A stretch of DNA of 64,000 bases from assembly GCA_023053575.1 (NCBI GenBank), contig JAKZAP010000021.1, positions 2,129,790 to 2,193,789 of the forward strand. The letters are read 5' to 3'. This DNA comes from Branchinecta lynchi (Eukaryota; Arthropoda; Branchiopoda; Anostraca; Branchinectidae). Under the pieces are notes generated by a model that was given only the letters and a program-made list of their open reading frames with translations, did not search any database and was not told the DNA's origin. Of the stretch, positions 41,877 to 52,311 are shown one piece after another (position 1 is the first letter of the stretch; every line of letters starts with the position of its first letter). Position numbers and translations under genes: made by a program.

Positions 41877-42411
41877 ACAGTTACGACTTTGGTGTGTAGT
41901 TTACATCCGCAATTATTTGCTCTGAAAGGTCTAATGCATGGTCTTTCACGAAGAAGCTTAGCTTTCAAAAACAGTTGACATTGTCTGGGTCATCATTCCA
42001 ATAGTTTACATTGAATGGGTCATCATTCCAATAAGTTTTTAACAATTAGCAGAACCACGAAACATTGCTGCACCTGTATTGTAATATGGTTTCTTTCGAA
42101 CCACTTGAATTTTACCATAGCAGAGTAAATATTTAGAAGGTGAGTACAGGTAATTTTCACAGCAAATGGTGTGAAACTGAGGTTTCTAAATTCGAGCCTG
42201 ACGGTCAGAGCGAGTCGTACCCGCAAAAAAGATAACGGTCAAAATTAAGGATCCTTTACTTGTCACCACAAATTAAGTACAAATGGCATTCGTGGGAAAT
42301 GTTGTTCTGTTCTTCCTTTTATGTTGGCATAAAGGCTTGCCTTGTCCGACCTTTTTTCAAAGATTAAATTTTAAACTGACCACGATTCTCAGTGTAAAAG
42401 TCAATGAATCG
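41877..42411. other. No recognised feature
   Basis: A direct repeat of ATTGAATGGGTCATCATTCCAATA / ATTGTCTGGGTCATCATTCC-type words lies at 41,981-42,032. Otherwise nothing found. Confidence 0.4.
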
Positions 42412-42413
42412 TA

Positions 42414-42887
42414 CAGTAGAGGTATGCTTATGTGAACGAACAGTGAAGATCGCCGAAGACAAAACTAAAACCCAAACCAGGCATTTTTTCCTTTAAATAC
42501 TAGTAATAATCACTCACGCTTTTGTCAATTTTCGAATATTTTGCTAATTAACCATTCACCTATGAAAGTGACTCAGCTGACACCTCTGTTTTGTTTTTTA
42601 TAATTTGAAAAGTTTGCCGGGAGGAACGCACTTTCAATGGAGAAGATGGTGGTCCGAACCGTCAGATGCCTTCAAAAGAGGAAGGACCTTTTTAATATAT
42701 TCAAAATCAAAGAAATTTAATTGAATTTCTGCTTCAAGTTCGTGCCAGGATAACCCTGAAATAGTTGGCTGTTAGCTGATATCAAGTTTGTGATTTTCTG
42801 TTTTCCATTTTACTTTTTTATATAAAAGTAAGAAAGCCAAGGTAGTGGAACAGTTAAAAAGGTGTTCAAATAAGCATACCTCTACTG
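42414..42887. mobile_element. Pogo/Tc1-mariner-like MITE with TA duplication
   Basis: Ends CAGTAGAGGTATGCTTATGT and, inverted, CAGTAGAGGTATGCTTATTT, continuing GAAC. TA flanks both sides (42,412-42,413 and 42,888-42,889). A CAGT start, TA target and this TIR length fit the pogo branch of Tc1/mariner. 474 bp, no transposase. Confidence 0.8.
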
Positions 42888-42889
42888 TA

Positions 42890-43799
42890 CTATAATGATT
42901 ATTGCTTGTGTGCATCGAAAATTCAACACTATTCCTATAAGAATTGTAAAAATGGATATTTACAAACACCATTTTACTTCATTGAGGGAAATTTCCAAGC
43001 TTCTTGTATTCTCTTTAACATTTCAACTTTCCATCTCTACACGTTCCCTTATTTCTCTTCTTCTTTCTACTTTGGTACCTCAGTTTTGCTATATGGCATT
43101 TTCCATTTCGACTCTCTTCATTCTCGGTATATTTTATCAAAATCGATTCCGTTCTTCCAGCCATTTCCTCAGAAGACGGAGAGGTTTCCCCTCGGAAAAG
43201 TTTCCGGGACTTTTCCTGCTCGGAATCTTGTTCCTTATCATTCGCATGCCTAAACGAAGTGGCATAGAAAATTGAGAGGAACCTAATTTTCCCCTACTGG
43301 AGAGAACGATTATGCACGCCCCAAAATTAAGTCGAATTTCTTGAAAACTGTGCCGGAATAAGAGATTAGAAAGTTTGTTAAGTGACAGTCTGGTGAGTAA
43401 CTCACTAAATCGGCTCTCTTGAGTACCGGAGGATGTAGATGGCTACGGACTTTGGAAAAGGTCATCATCGCAACGGGAGCTCCTCCCCCCCTTAGTACCC
43501 CAAGGAAAAGGTCGAGACAGTCACAGAAGACCAAACAATCGGACCAATCAAAACCGACCAGTGGCGGAGAAGAGTATCTTGGAACTCAGAAATCTACAAT
43601 GCCATATTCTCATTGGCTACCTTTGGTTATTTACAGGAGCAACAAGAATCCTAGACCGATTTCGTAACCCTGATATTTTGATCAAAAGGAGGGCCCTTTG
43701 AAAACCAGGGTCTAGCCGACAGTCTCTAGCTGGCTAGCACAGGCTCATTGTCAGTCAGTGAAACAGTGTATCGTGTGTTTTAAAGGTTGAAGTTTTAAA
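42890..43799. other. No recognised gene
   Basis: Two overlapping plus-strand frames of 126 and 115 codons (42,895-43,275) are both hydrophobic and share a T-rich stretch. Neither has a domain and I regard both as chance. Confidence 0.3.
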
Positions 43800-43950
43800 C
43801 ATGAACTTGATTTTGCAGCTTGAGCGACTTGGACCTGAAAAGGACCATTGTCAAGAAGGGCCGAAATATAGCTCTAATAAAATGTAGCTGACTTATCCGT
43901 TTTGCACCGTCAAATATGATTTGCAGTCAGCTTGGGCTGATGGAACATCT
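43800..43950 (+). repeat. H-family repeat, diverged (H' type)
   Basis: CCTGAAAAGGACCATTGTC, AAGAAGGGCCGAAATATAGC, AAATGTAGCTGACTTATCCG and TTTGCACCGTCAAATATG, then AGTCAGCTTGGGCTGATGG. Very similar to 5,183-5,312 in the right part. The hammerhead core is changed at CUGANGA. Confidence 0.6.
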
Positions 43951-44100
43951 AAATTGACGCGTACCTCCTACTTCGTTTGCCGACAATTCGAGCATCCTAT
44001 TCTACACTATCACAATGCATAAGGCATAGATCTATCACTGAGACTCAAATCTGTCGAAGATGCACTACACGAAATCCTGGAACCAAACGGGTAGCGTAAT

Positions 44101-44412
44101 GCGATTTCGGCTGTTCCTGCCGAATACTGTTCGTGTTCAGAATGTCTTCTTCCCCTTAATCGACTATCTCATTAGCTGTTTAAAAATATTTTGTTAGTCC
44201 CTTAATTTGAACCCCCCCCCCCCCCTAAATGTAGGGCTACAGAGCCCATCTACGAACTCGACCTTTCCCTTGCCCCAAAGGATCCTCCCACCAAGTTTCA
44301 TCAAAATATCTGATTTCCTTCGACAGTTATCGTGCTCACAGACAGGCAGATAGACGGACAACTTTTGCGATGTCACAGGTATCCCTCCACTTACGTTTTG
44401 GGATCCGAAAAA
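44101..44412 (-). mobile_element. F-family fragment, copy F6
   Basis: Holds one degenerate subrepeat and the left terminal region (CTCCACTTACGTTTTGGGATC near the high-coordinate end). The other terminus is missing. A poly-C run interrupts the GAACCCCCACCCCTAAATG block. Confidence 0.7.
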
Positions 44413-44561
44413 CAGCTATCTTTTGATCTTTAAGCAATTCAAAAAAATCCAGATCTAAAAAATCACAAATAAAATAAAAAGCGAAAATATATGTAATTGT
44501 TTGTTAACATACACTTTTTGAGAGCCGCACGAAACGTCAAGGAAGGGCCGAGTCAAGAGCA

Positions 44562-44719
44562 CAAGGCCGTATCCAGGGGGGGGGGTAGGGGGTTGACCCC
44601 CCCCCCCCCCCGAAACATACAAAAATACTCATTTGTATAGGCTTTTCCCTCTGATCTGTGTCTTTTTTGTGCGACCCACAGGCACCCCCCCCCCAAATAA
44701 ATTCCTGGATACGGGCCTG
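44562..44719. mobile_element. G-family hAT-like MITE, copy G4
   Basis: CAAGGCCGTATCCAGG and CCTGGATACGGGCCTG ends (14 of 16 inverted match) with an exact 8-bp duplication CAAGAGCA at 44,554-44,561 and 44,720-44,727. A poly-G run follows the left end and poly-C runs follow. 158 bp. Confidence 0.92.
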
Positions 44720-44743
44720 CAAGAGCAGTACAAAAAAACTGTA

Positions 44744-44879
44744 TTTATTCAAACAATGTTTATAACGGATACGTCAGCTACGATTCTTCATCAGCGTATT
44801 ATAAAAAGCGATATACATAAATATCGCTGATGAAGAATCGTAGCTGACGTATCCGTTATAAACATTGTTTGAATAAACT
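44744..44879. repeat. Perfect 53-bp inverted repeat made of H sequence
   Basis: Arms 44,744-44,796 and 44,827-44,879 are exact reverse complements, separated by 30 nt. Each arm is the right part of H (GCTGATGAAGAATCGTAGC, TGACGTATCCGTTATAAAC, TTGTTTGAATAAA). The hammerhead core is absent. It is flanked on the right by CAAAGTCAGCTTGGGCTC, the H left flank inverted. Confidence 0.95.
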
Positions 44880-46019
44880 GTTCAAAGTCAGCTTGGGCTC
44901 ACAAGAATATTTAAAACAAATTGTAGTAAATTCCCGAATGGATGAACCTGAAATCTACGAAACCCAACATCATCGTTGAAAATTTGAAATCTTTAAGATT
45001 TCGAACAGAAGTCAAGTTTTGTTTATGTAAGGTGTAAGATTTTATTTCCTGTGATGTGATAATTGTCTTTAATCCTGAAGATCCTTTCCTCGGTCCTTTC
45101 GGCAAAATAAACAAATAAACACAGAAATTGTAAGCCTCTATTTCAGATTTTACCGGGTGCATGAACAAGTGCATAAGCAGTTAACTTAAGATGTACAAGT
45201 TGTAAATATCTACAAGTCGGTACGACGTTCTGTTTGACACACTCAAACTTGGAAAAAAACACTGATATACTCCTAGCCCCTGGAACTTACTTCTTAATAC
45301 TGACACACATTTAAAAACAAAGTTAATACACGATACAAGGCTGGTACAAATATGTTCGGCTTCCAAGACACAAACAAGTATATGTCACATATGTTTCGGT
45401 GGTTCGTACAGCCCCCAAAATGTATGTGTTATATATGGAAACAAACAAAGAAATGTCAGGCTCGACCAATGGGCAATCTCTCAACTAGGGTCCAAGCACA
45501 CCTACCGGCCAAGGTTCACGCCCACATTCGCGATTCCTTTCTCAGCAGCATTATCTTAAGATCTTCATAACATGTAATGCAAAAACCACCTCCATAATCA
45601 ACCATATAGGCTATTGGTCTCTCCCTTATTAAACTACCCAAAAGCGGTCATGAATCTAAGTGTCCTGGTAAAACGTGACCAAAATAGCACCTCTGCCTAA
45701 TGTAGCGTCTGAAAAATTACATCGAAAAACTAGTGAATAGTCTTCATTCTTTCCCGCCCACACAAAAGTATGGAAGCAGCGTTACCGTGGCAAAGAGCTC
45801 TATCGCAAAGAGTGTTTTAAAACCGGGGCAAGACGCCACAAATCGTCCGTCACCCCATTCCTCTACAGAAGGCAAGCGCATAGCCGTCTAAATTTTTAAA
45901 CAGAATATATAACGTTCCATCCCCAATATGTGATTGTGGGATAATTAAAAATGCTTGCATTTTTATTTGAGTGCCCTATATACAGTTCCTGGCATTCTGA
46001 AATAATAGAGACTGATTGA
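44880..46019. other. No recognised gene; possible LINE tail
   Basis: At 45,055-45,122 GATCCTTTCCTCGGTCC and CAAAATAAACAAATAAACAC form a probable retrotransposon tail. A 72-codon frame (45,352-45,570) has no domain. A second tail-like end is GACTGATTGACTGATTGAAC at 46,009. Confidence 0.3.
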
Positions 46020-46315
46020 CTGATTGAACATCAAGTAACTGATCGAATACCAAGTAGATTTTTCATTTTGTCTTAGTTTAGTGAGTATTGGTAAGATAAT
46101 TAGAGAGATGTCTTTAGTTTATTATGAATGCGAAACGTTTTGAAATTGTTACATGAAGGCTGATAGCAATTTATCCCTGGATATGCATTCTGAAATGATA
46201 GGCTAAGTAGATTGATTGAACATCAAGTAGATTTTCCATTTTGTCTTAGTTTAGTAAGTATCAGTAAGAATTTCAAATTTGTTCAGATGAAGGCTGATAG
46301 CAATTTATGCCTGGA
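46020..46315 (+). repeat. Imperfect tandem duplication (about 190 and 100 bp)
   Basis: GATTGAACATCAAGTA, AGATTTTTCATTTTGTCTTAG then TTTAGTGAGTATT, and GAAGGCTGATAGCAATTTAT recur from about 46,014 and from about 46,212. The second unit has lost an internal stretch. The first carries GAATAATAGAG-type flank GGCATTCTGAAAT in common with the second (46,187). Confidence 0.55.
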
Positions 46316-46425
46316 TTATTATTAATTTGTATTTGTTTTATTTTATTCTTTTTTTTTATGACATAGTTATTGTATAGCTTAGTGCTGTATTTTAGTTATT
46401 AGGTTGTAGTTGTGGAACGCCGGAT

Positions 46426-46623
46426 CACGGCCGTATCCAGGGGGCAGGGTTAGGATTAGGGGTTTGAACCCCCCCCCCCCCCTCCCGAAACGTACAAAAA
46501 TAATCTTTTTTATAGGATTTTCCCTCTGATCTATTTCTTTTTTGTCCGACGTGCAGGCAAAAAAAAAACCCGAAAGGTACCCCCCCCCCCCCCCCCCGAA
46601 ATAAATTCCTGGATACGGGCCTG
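46426..46623. mobile_element. G-family hAT-like MITE, copy G5
   Basis: CACGGCCGTATCCAGG ... CCTGGATACGGGCCTG; flanks CGCCGGAT and CGCCGCAT match at 7 of 8 positions. A GGTTAGGATTAGGGG stretch lies between the left end and the poly-C. 198 bp. Confidence 0.85.
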
Positions 46624-47217
46624 CGCCGCATCATCGGTTATTCACGAATAAGGACATGGCAAGCCTTGTAGGATGACTTGTGATATCGACAGAAGTATCC
46701 TTATTTAATTATTTCAACTTTCTGTGTTACGGTGAATATACTAATAATAATATTTATTTCCGCAATCAATTATTCAGACTAATATGCCTATGTTCGCCTA
46801 CGTCCATAGGTAACTGCATTAGGTACGTCTTTGAATGCGGATCTCTGGTCCAGAAACTGCTCAGACGATGTGATCACTTGTCGGTGCTTGAATTCTTCTT
46901 GTGCGTGTAAAAACTCTGTGGCTCAGTGTAAAAGGTATGCATGGTTACTCTTTATGGTTTCCGCCTATGTGTTAAGCCTATTGATCATCAGCCGAGCTTG
47001 ACACAGGTAAACGCCCCATTACTGTATTCAGTCAATCTGCTGGTACTCACCCTGCCTACAGATAGCTGTAGGAATAAGTTAGAACGTTAAACTTTGATCG
47101 AAAGTTTCGACGTGATCCCTAAGGAAAATATATGTCGGTCCTCGATCTGCATCATGTTATGATGCGATCATTTTGTCACCCAAAATCACTTAACCACACT
47201 ATTTTTAAATACTCCTT
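46624..47217. other. No recognised feature
   Basis: A 76-codon frame (46,680-46,910) has no supporting signal. Nothing else found. Confidence 0.35.
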
Positions 47218-47400
47218 GAGCCCATGCTGACTTTGAAACGTATATTCAAACAATGCATAAACGGACACGTCAGCTACGATGCTTTGGCAGCGTTATTTCG
47301 GCCGTTCTTGGCAAGAGTCCTCGTCAGGCTGTCAAACTTTTCTTTGACAAATATCGCTGCCAAAGCATCGTAGCTGATCTATCCGTGTAATGCAGTATCT
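47218..47400 (-). repeat. H repeat folded back on itself, copy H6
   Basis: Minus-strand core at 47,288-47,331 has CAGC, CTGACGA, helix II, GAAA but TAAC in place of TATC. The arm ACGTCAGCTACGATGCTTTG then GCAGCG pairs with 47,354-47,390 (CGCTGCCAAAGCATCGTAGC). So an H copy is duplicated in inverted orientation, as at 44,744. The diverged arms still match each other, suggesting a shared origin of the fold-back. Confidence 0.65.
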
Positions 47401-47429
47401 GAATACACAATAATTTTATCACAAGTTCA

Positions 47430-47530
47430 TGTTTCTAGCTTTGAGGCTGAGAAGGACTCATGCAAAGAGGGCCCGAAATTGCCTGAATATAATTAATTGA
47501 CGTAACCGTTTAACGCAGTCAAGTTATATC
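47430..47530 (+). repeat. Diverged H'-type fragment
   Basis: GAGGCTGAGAAGGACTCATG, CAAAGAGGGCCCGAAATTGC, ATTGACGTAACCGTTTAACG then CAGTCAAG follow the H' order with many changes. Confidence 0.4.
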
Positions 47531-47650
47531 CATAAACTGTTGTCTTTAAAACATAATAAAAAAACCCAAAAATAAGTATTCTACCCTTAAATTCAATCAG
47601 GCAAATTTTAGAGGTTTCTTACAGCTCTCGTGCATTTTAGGTAAAATACA

Positions 47651-47688
47651 AAATTGGTGATGAATATATATATTCATCTCCAATTTTT
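47651..47688. repeat. 38-bp palindrome
   Basis: AAAATTGGTGATGAATATA and its near-exact reverse complement abut around TATA; only the GGTGAT/ATCTCC position mismatches. Could extrude as a cruciform. Confidence 0.8.
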
Positions 47689-47729
47689 GTTTCACTCTCT
47701 GCTAGTCAGAAGTGGACAAAGACACTCCT

Positions 47730-48450
47730 TCGCCTACGTCACCAACAAGAACTCCCTGGGTCATTATTAATTTGAATGTCGCCTTCCACCAATGCATTTT
47801 TCTATACCCCAATTAACTCAGCTAAGTACAATTTGCAGCAATCACAAGCTTGTTTATCCCCGATCAGAATCCCTGCAGATCACGCAAATGTCTATTAACA
47901 CCCAACTGTTTGCTGTGCTCCAAGTCTGACCACTGCAATTAAAAGACAATGTTGACTTAACAGGTTTATTACAAACGCCAGTATTAGCCACTTCAAGCTG
48001 TTTGATCTACCACATTTCTGGAATTCTGCCGAGTGCGCACTGCTCTAAAGTAAGCGTCCAGCAGGCTTATCTCGACGGCTCGACCATGACCGAACCCAAC
48101 CGCCCTCGAAGAATTACAAACTGCGCGTGTAGATTTTTGGTATCTCATCTTCCACCTTTATATTTATTCATACCCAAGTAAGTCAACTAGGTTCACTTTT
48201 CTGGCATTCACAATTTTGCATCCATCGGTATGTTTCCTATATTTGCAGACCATGCAAATGTCCGCTAACACCGAATTGTTTGGTTTACTCCACGTCCGAC
48301 GAGTGTGATTAAACAGATAATGTTGACATTACAGGTTTATGACAAACGTCAAGATTAGACACTTCAAATTGCTTATTCTAGACACTTATGGAACTGTGCA
48401 GAATTCTAGAATAAGCAAACAGCAGGCTCAATGGAATGGACCCCTCGATC
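47730..48450 (+). repeat. Diverged tandem duplication, units of about 350-390 bp
   Basis: GCAGA(T/C)CA(C/T)GCAAATGTC, TAACACC(C/G)AA(C/T)TGTTTG, TCCA(A/C)GTC(T/C)GAC, AATGTTGAC(T/A)TTAACAGG-like and AGCAGGCT(T/C)A blocks occur in order from about 47,875 and from about 48,245. Probably an old repeat family arranged in tandem. Confidence 0.6.
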
Positions 48451-48509
48451 GCATCCTTCGGCGATGAGAACGTCGAGAACTCCTAAGACTTGACAATGAG
48501 TTGAGTAGG

Positions 48510-48935
48510 AATCTACGCAAAAAAACGCTAAAAGGTTTCGGTCGGATGGTATCCGGCGCGGGTCCGTCGCAAATGATCCGGCAGGGAAATGAAGTAAACA
48601 CATTGATTCAGCATCTCTTCGAAAACCCATCTCATAATACGATCAACTGAAGGGCTTCGTACGAATTTCCGGTCTGATGGACTCCTGGCGACTACTTGTC
48701 CGGCGATACAAAATCAGAGAGTCGGCGAGCCTCCTTAACCATGATACAGATAGCCTGATTGGCTTGAATACCAACCTTAATTTGCGAAACCCTCCGCCGC
48801 CCACCTACATAGGCCCCTCTTTGAAATATACGCTGACCCAAAAAGACATACACACTATGTTTGAACATAATGACAACATCTTCGAGTTATCGTTGAAAAA
48901 GACAGACGGACGTTAAGGGATTTCAAAAAGATTAA
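48510..48935 (-). mobile_element. Strongly diverged F-family copy F7
   Basis: TGATTCAGCATCTCTTCG, ACTCCTGGCGACTACTTGTC then CGGCGA, and AAAAGACAGACGGACG follow the reverse F order. Both GGATCCC ends are lost or unrecognisable. Confidence 0.5.
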
Positions 48936-49965
48936 ATTAATCAAAGAAACAGCGAAGGAGAGGAGAGTAGTCATTGCCAACTGTTGAGGATACAACACCC
49001 CTGAAAGCACTTCATTAGCACGACCGTTTGGAAAAGATAGCTTCTGAGGGAATATGTCTTGCATAACAAAAGACAATTCTGAATTATTAGTTTTCTGTTT
49101 GGGGGTCTGCAGTCTCGGAACTCAACTCGTGGAGCATGCTACGTTGGCGCCAGCGAGCAGACAACTCAAAAGTTTTCCAGTGCTTGTTTACACGTTTAGA
49201 ACGACTGATGATATTATTCCTAATATCCTTCGTTTACTCGTCTGATGATGACTTATAGTACCTTAATTGCATCGTCTTGGTTGAGCATCGTAAAAAAATG
49301 TGAGGAAATAAGAAAGGCTAAGAATTATGTCTATTAACCAACAGAAGAACAGATCACGAACAGAACAAACTACTAATACGTTTCTTAAAGGCCGCTAACA
49401 CAAATTGTCAGCTTTAGCTCCTTGTCGAAGTCAAACGTTTCACTTTTAAAGGAGGAATGAGTGCTTTTTATTTCATGAACTTTTGTTATTCAAGTTTGGA
49501 AAAAATAAATTAATCAATCAATATTTTGGTTCGTGCCAAACCTGCCAAGCCTGTCGTGGCTACCCGTCAAGGAAAGACAACATTACGGACATTTCTGTAA
49601 CAAATTTCAAGAAAGGAAGAAAATAAAAATGAAAGAGCGAATTCAAAGTATGGCCAAAGATCAGCTATTTATAATATGTAGGCTATGCCTGAACCTTACA
49701 AATATTATTTAGATAAGTATTCATAATATGAATAATTCACTGATTGAATTTAGGAATCCACGAGCCGTTGAACAAGGCAAAACCAGAAATAGATGATGAG
49801 CAACAGTTGGAAACTCGAAAACTAACAATGTGAAAATTTCAATACAGGTCTAGCATCTCCACCCTATATGACACTTCGGATAATTGAACAGTTCTGATAC
49901 TTCAAGCCTATCTTAAGTTTTCATAATCACTGCTTTAGCCGGAGCAATTTACGACTGTACGTTAA
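48936..49965. other. No recognised gene; possible LINE tail
   Basis: At 49,440-49,525 CACTTTTAAAGGAGGAATGAG and GGAAAAAATAAATTAATC then AATCAATATT look like a retrotransposon 3' end with an (ATCA)n tail. The rest is unrecognised. Confidence 0.3.
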
Positions 49966-50229
49966 CCCTAAGTTCACACAGAGCAAAATCGCGGCGATGA
50001 ACGAGATTTTTCAATCGCAGCGACAGAAGATTTTTATCGCCTGGATGTTCACACTGAATTTTTCTCGGCAACAGAATATAACGCGAAATGTTGCTGTTGC
50101 GTGCATAAAATCGTACTGTCAACCGATTAAAGTTGAATTTTCCCAACTTTGAAAATGGTCACAGAAATCGCCGACTTTGGCGACGAAAATCTCGGCGATG
50201 GCCGATATCGCCTCAGTGTGAACCTAGGG
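49966..50229. mobile_element. PIF/Harbinger-like MITE with TAA duplication
   Basis: CCCTAAGTTCACACAGAG at the left and, inverted, CCCTAGGTTCACACTGAG at the right (16 of 18). TAA occurs at 49,963-49,965 and 50,230-50,232, the 3-bp target typical of PIF/Harbinger. Sub-terminal GGCGAT/ATCGCC words repeat throughout. 264 bp, no transposase. Confidence 0.75.
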
Positions 50230-50232
50230 TAA

Positions 50233-50734
50233 GAAGTCAACTTAATGTATCAGTAGAGTCAATGATCGTACTAAGTAAGCAGGAAACTCGTTCATTACAA
50301 AAACACCAGTTATATTATTTTAACTGATAACACAATTCAAAAGTAGCTCAGTCAGCAGTCCCTTGGTTCACCAGAAAAAGTTCCCATATTTTTATTTTCA
50401 TTTCCTGGGCATCTGGTGCCGACTTGAGTGTCTGCCAAGTGCCGGTCGACACGCTATTGTCTTCACAACAGCAAATAAGTCTGAATGGAATGAGTGCCAG
50501 GATTAGATCATTTCACTGTCCCCAGGGACTAGTGGTCTCGAGTTCGATGTCTCAATCAATGCTGACAAGGTCGCTCTTTGGACAGCTCAAATGATCTAAA
50601 GCCCTTTTTCCACCATTTTTTTTTTCACCTCAAGCAGAAATCCAATAGATCTACAGAAAATTTCAGACGGCTGTGTGTAATCTATTTCTATCTTTCTTTT
50701 TTCAAAAAACCTTTTTCAAAAAGTTTTTTCATTA
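50233..50734. other. No recognised feature
   Basis: A T-rich 88-codon frame (50,578-50,844) overlaps the start of H5 and is not credible as a gene. Confidence 0.35.
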
Positions 50735-51000
50735 TAGTGGTATCTGAAGTGAAGATAATTTACTTTAGTAAGATATTTATAGTCGGTAGAAGCTTCAGTT
50801 ATTTATTACAGATTTCCTTCCCCGAAGTTGAACCAGAAGATTGACAGCCTGACGAGGACCCTTGCCAAGAAGGGCCGAAATATCGCTGATGAAGAATCGT
50901 AGCTGACGTATCCGTTGTAAAAAATGTTTGAATAAATATTTTGTATTATTTTGTTATAGTTGCATCATTACTCCATTAGCCCAGGCTGACTGGGAAACAT
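50735..51000 (+). ncRNA. H repeat with hammerhead-like core, copy H5 (reference copy)
   Basis: Left part TTTTTTCATTATAGTGGTAT and TTTATAGTCGGTAGAAGC; core at 50,845-50,888. CAGC (50,845-50,848) pairs with GCTG (50,885-50,888). CTGACGA is 50,849-50,855. Helix II is GG-A-CCCTT with AAGGGCC around loop GCCAAG (one bulged A). GAAA is 50,877-50,880 and TATC 50,881-50,884. Predicted cleavage would follow C50,884. The very short helix III matches what is known of hammerheads in Penelope-like elements. It ends TTTGAATAAATATT and AGCCCAGGCTGAC. Confidence 0.5.
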
Positions 51001-51129
51001 TATATAGGCTACTTCATCCGGAAAATAATCCAATTCGTGATGTCATTATCAGTGAAGCAAAATTCAAACCCCAGATCCTTATTATGAACCGAGGGGTTTC
51101 CCACTCTCGATTTTAGTCTACAGCAGGTG

Positions 51130-51330
51130 CAAGGTGCCGCGGTGCAAGGCCGGTGCAGCCTGGCCCAGACTCACCGGCACCGGCTGCCACGTGTTAGAGC
51201 ATCAAAATCAGCATCTTTAGAAGCGTTTGAAAGATGAATCGCCTAATTTATGGCAAGCACATGAGGCTGGTTTCGGACGGTGCAGCTGGTGCCGAGAAAG
51301 ACTGTACATCAGGTGTTGGGGAGTGGGTAA
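51130..51330 (+). repeat. Dispersed repeat with TTTAGAAGCGTTTGA
   Basis: GCACCGGCTGCCACGTGTTAG, GCATCAAAATCAGCATC, TTTAGAAGCGTTTGAAAG and GCCTAATTTATGG match 59,385-59,500 in order. GTGCAAGG / GGTGCAGC words are themselves repeated just upstream. Confidence 0.5.
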
Positions 51331-51424
51331 TCCCTCATTTACAATAAAACCAAAACCAAAATGCGGAAATAATCCTCCCATGTCAACGAAGAAGAAGTAA
51401 CTCCCCAAAATAGGATACTCACTG

Positions 51425-51575
51425 TTGCTAGAGGCTTCAATTGTTTATTACAATTTATAGGTTCGTTTTTTTTTTCCACCTAAAACCTGAAAAGGACCCT
51501 CACCTAGAAGGGCTGAAATTTCGCTGATGAATACCTAGCTCACTTGGTTTACCAAGTCAATTTTTTTGTGGGCAC
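51425..51575 (+). repeat. Diverged H-family repeat
   Basis: GCTAGAGGCTTCAATTG, TTTATTACA, CCTGAAAAGGACCCTCACC, TAGAAGGGCTGAAATTTCGC then TGATGAA follow H order. Core bases at CUGANGA and GAAA have changed. Confidence 0.5.
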
Positions 51576-52311
51576 GAAATTCATCCTCAGTGTCTTATAC
51601 GCTCACTTTGGCACTTAAATATTTAAATATCTGAGAAAGTAATTTAAAAAAAAAGTCTGCTACAACATTTCAGACAACTGCTTTCACAGTACCAGGTCTC
51701 ATTTATTACTAATGAGCATCTAAAATGCAATTGGGAATGCGGAAAAATTGTACCTGTCTACTGTCCCTGCTGCAAAAACACCTGTGTTTTTCTGAGGCTA
51801 CTTCAGTCAAAAAATGAGCTTGAACCTAACAAGCGAAAATCTCTAATATTTATGAAAATAGCTGAAGAATGTGGTACTGGAACTATCACTTCTGATTCAC
51901 TAGTGAAACTCTAGTAACTAATAGAACATCCTTGACGGAGAACACCCTCCCTCGTCTCTCAGATAAAATAACTAAAATCTACTGTTTATCGAAATCAAGA
52001 TTCTTCTAATTAAAAAAAAAAGGAAAAAGACTTGTCTTATCGACAAGATGGATATAAACAAATTAGTATTTATTTATATTAATTATGACCAACAATTGAC
52101 AATAAGGACTGACTTTAATATCGTAGATCTGATCGTCTGTTTGTGACCGCGAGAACTCCCGAGCGGAGTGAGATGTTTCGAGGAAAATCGAAAAGTCCAA
52201 CCCAATGAGCATTTCTATTTTTTGATAACCTGTACTAAGTGGCTTAGTGGCTGTGCTTGGCAGTTTTCAATATCCAAGCCAAGACTCTTCTAAATAAAAT
52301 AAATAACAACT
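51576..52311. other. No recognised feature
   Basis: AT-rich; one ACTCCCGAGCGGAGTGAGATG word related to the 4,098 repeat at about 52,155. No gene seen. Confidence 0.4.

Noticed and set aside
42895..43275. Membrane-protein-like frames of 126 and 115 codons
   Set aside because: Two frames over the same T-rich stretch both look hydrophobic, which is expected from base composition.
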